From an uncultured Faecalibacterium sp. (GTDB lineage Bacteria > Bacillota > Clostridia > Oscillospirales > Ruminococcaceae): DNA of 64,000 bases. The notes beneath the pieces are model-generated. The model saw only the letters and a list, made by a program, of their open reading frames with translations. It was not told the DNA's origin and made no database searches. Below are positions 62,765 to 64,000 of this stretch, piece by piece. Made by a program: the position numbers and the translations under genes. The stretch spans positions 103,505 to 167,504 of the forward strand of contig CALESJ010000044.1 in assembly GCA_937907025.1 (NCBI GenBank), given 5' to 3'. The number at the start of each line of letters is the position of its first letter. The stretch's first letter is position 1.

Positions 62765-64000
62765 TTATTCGTGAACCATCTGGCTGTGTTCGCGCTGGGT
62801 GCGCTCCTGCTGATACTTCAGGGAAGCGGCGATAAAGCTCTTGAACAGAGGATGAGCGCGGTTGGGACGGCTCTTGAATTCGGGATGGAACTGCACACCG
62901 ATGTGGAAATCACGATCCGGCAGCTCCACGGCTTCCACCAGACGGCCGTCCGGGCTGGTGCCGGCGATGACCAGGCCCTTTTCCTGCATCTCGGTGCGGT
63001 AGTCGTTGTTGAATTCGTAGCGGTGACGATGGCGCTCATCGATCTCCCGCTTGCCGTAGCTCTCAAACATGTGGGTGCCTTCGGTGATCACGCAGGGATA
63101 CTTGCCCAGACGCATGGTGCCGCCCTTGGGAATGTTGCCCTGCTGGTCCGGCATCAGTGCAATGACGTTGTGGGCGCCGTCGGGGGTGAACTCGCTGGAA
63201 TTGGCGTCGGCGTAGCCCAGCACATTGCGGGCAAACTCCATGACCATGATCTGCATACCCAGGCAGATACCGAAGTAGGGGATATTCTGCTCACGGGCAT
63301 ACTGCTCGGCCTGGATCATGCCCTCAATGCCGCGGTCACCGAAACCGCCGGGCAGGATGATACCGTCCACGTCGGCCAGTTCCTCGGCGCAGCGCTCCTG
63401 GTCCACCAGCAGCTCGCTGTCCACCCAGCGGATGTCCACCTTGCTCTCGTTCTCAAAGCCGGCATGGTACAGGCTTTCCATCACGCTTAGGTAGGCATCA
63501 TGCAATTTGACGTACTTGCCCACCAGAGCGATGGTGCAGTTCCGGCTGCGGGTGGCGATGCGGGAGATCAGTTCCTTCCACTCGGTCAGGTCGGACGGCG
63601 GGGTGTCCAGATGCAGCTGGCGGCAGACCACGTTGGTCAGGCCGGCGGCTTCCAGCATCAGGGGGCACTCGTACAGGCTGGGCATGGTCAGGTTCTCAAT
63701 GACGCAGTCGGGACGCACGTTGCAGAACATGCTGATCTTGCGCTTGATGTCGGAACCCACGCTGCCATCGGCGCGCAGCACGATCACATTGGGGATGATG
63801 CCCATGCCCTGCAGCTCCTTGCAGGAATGCTGCGCCGGCTTGGACTTGTATTCGTTGGAGCCGGAAATGTACGGTACCAGCACCACATGGATATAGCAGC
63901 AGTTCTCCAGACCCTGCTCCAGGCCCACCTGACGGATGGCCTCCAGGAAAGGCTGGCTCTCGATGTCGCCGGTGGTGCCGCCGATCTCGGTAATGACCAC
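62765..64000 (-). CDS. pyrG: CTP synthase, C-terminal part (cut by window edge)
   Basis: CTP synthase aminates UTP with glutamine. The visible 411 residues cover the end of the synthase domain (EIGGTTGDIESQPFLEA, KPAQHSCKELQGMGIIPN) and the whole glutamine amidotransferase domain. The catalytic Cys is in YFGICLGMQIM and the His-Glu in GVQFHPEFKSRP. The N-terminal P-loop lies beyond the right edge of the window, so the start is not seen. Confidence 0.97.
   Translation of the reverse strand: MVITEIGGTTGDIESQPFLEAIRQVGLEQGLENCCYIHVVLVPYISGSNEYKSKPAQHSCKELQGMGIIPNVIVLRADGSVGSDIKRKISMFCNVRPDCVIENLTMPSLYECPLMLEAAGLTNVVCRQLHLDTPPSDLTEWKELISRIATRSRNCTIALVGKYVKLHDAYLSVMESLYHAGFENESKVDIRWVDSELLVDQERCAEELADVDGIILPGGFGDRGIEGMIQAEQYAREQNIPYFGICLGMQIMVMEFARNVLGYADANSSEFTPDGAHNVIALMPDQQGNIPKGGTMRLGKYPCVITEGTHMFESYGKREIDERHRHRYEFNNDYRTEMQEKGLVIAGTSPDGRLVEAVELPDRDFHIGVQFHPEFKSRPNRAHPLFKSFIAASLKYQQERTQREHSQMVHE

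Overview
The window is about 64 kb of a high-GC Clostridia chromosome. Codon use and gene content (recA-recX, rimO-pgsA-cysS, archaeal-type proS, a chromosomal vanG-type cluster, condensed mreC/mrdA/minD) suggest an Oscillospiraceae (Ruminococcaceae) gut bacterium of the Faecalibacterium/Gemmiger/Subdoligranulum group. The genus is inferred from general resemblance, not from a search. No rRNA, tRNA or CRISPR array was recognised.

Core region 1 (1-21060): the tail of a sensor kinase, a DUF1385 membrane protein, prmC, recA-recX, rimO-pgsA, cysS and a two-module GT-C glycosyltransferase. A complete vanG-type D-Ala-D-Ser set follows (vanR-vanS, then vanG-vanXY-vanT), with four to five helically phased repeats before vanG that look like the VanR operator. 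Convergent alr-lepA comes next, then rplM-rpsI.

Island 1 (21044-27285): an AT-rich 6.2-kb segment bounded by a 15-bp direct repeat of the 3' end of rpsI. It holds an orphan IS200/IS605 end pair with an omega-RNA-like sequence, a broken parA, two tandem MFS transporters divergent from an AraC regulator, and an anchored esterase. The esterase's upstream region is a degenerate copy of the araC/MFS intergenic region. No integrase remains.

Core region 2 (27286-36285): a G5/3D cell-wall protein behind a structured leader, dapF, acpP-proS, a degenerate CaCA-like membrane protein, a two-component system with a GNAT gene, and a PH-domain protein.

Island 2 (36286-51575): a 15.3-kb integrative element inserted at the start codon of ychF. 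At the right end lie xis, a tyrosine integrase and paired 11-bp arm repeats, and the same repeat pair recurs at the left end. Cargo is defence-heavy: a type III restriction-modification pair, an AbiE-type toxin-antitoxin pair, a SLOG protein with a divergent XRE regulator, ImmA/ImmR, and an uncharacterised three-gene unit (DUF4417 plus two unknowns). A large serine recombinase is nested inside. An oriT-like double hairpin, five repeats and mobC are present but the relaxase is missing. The insertion leaves a 24-codon minigene behind the native ychF promoter and gives ychF a new upstream region.

Core region 3 (51570-64000): ychF-mtnN, a contracted morphogenesis/division cluster (mreC-mrdA-minD-mgsA) lacking mreB, mreD, minC, minE and rodA, a HAD phosphatase with a family-6 UDG-like glycosylase, an xpaC-telA-lemA-TPM operon, and the C-terminal part of pyrG running off the right edge.
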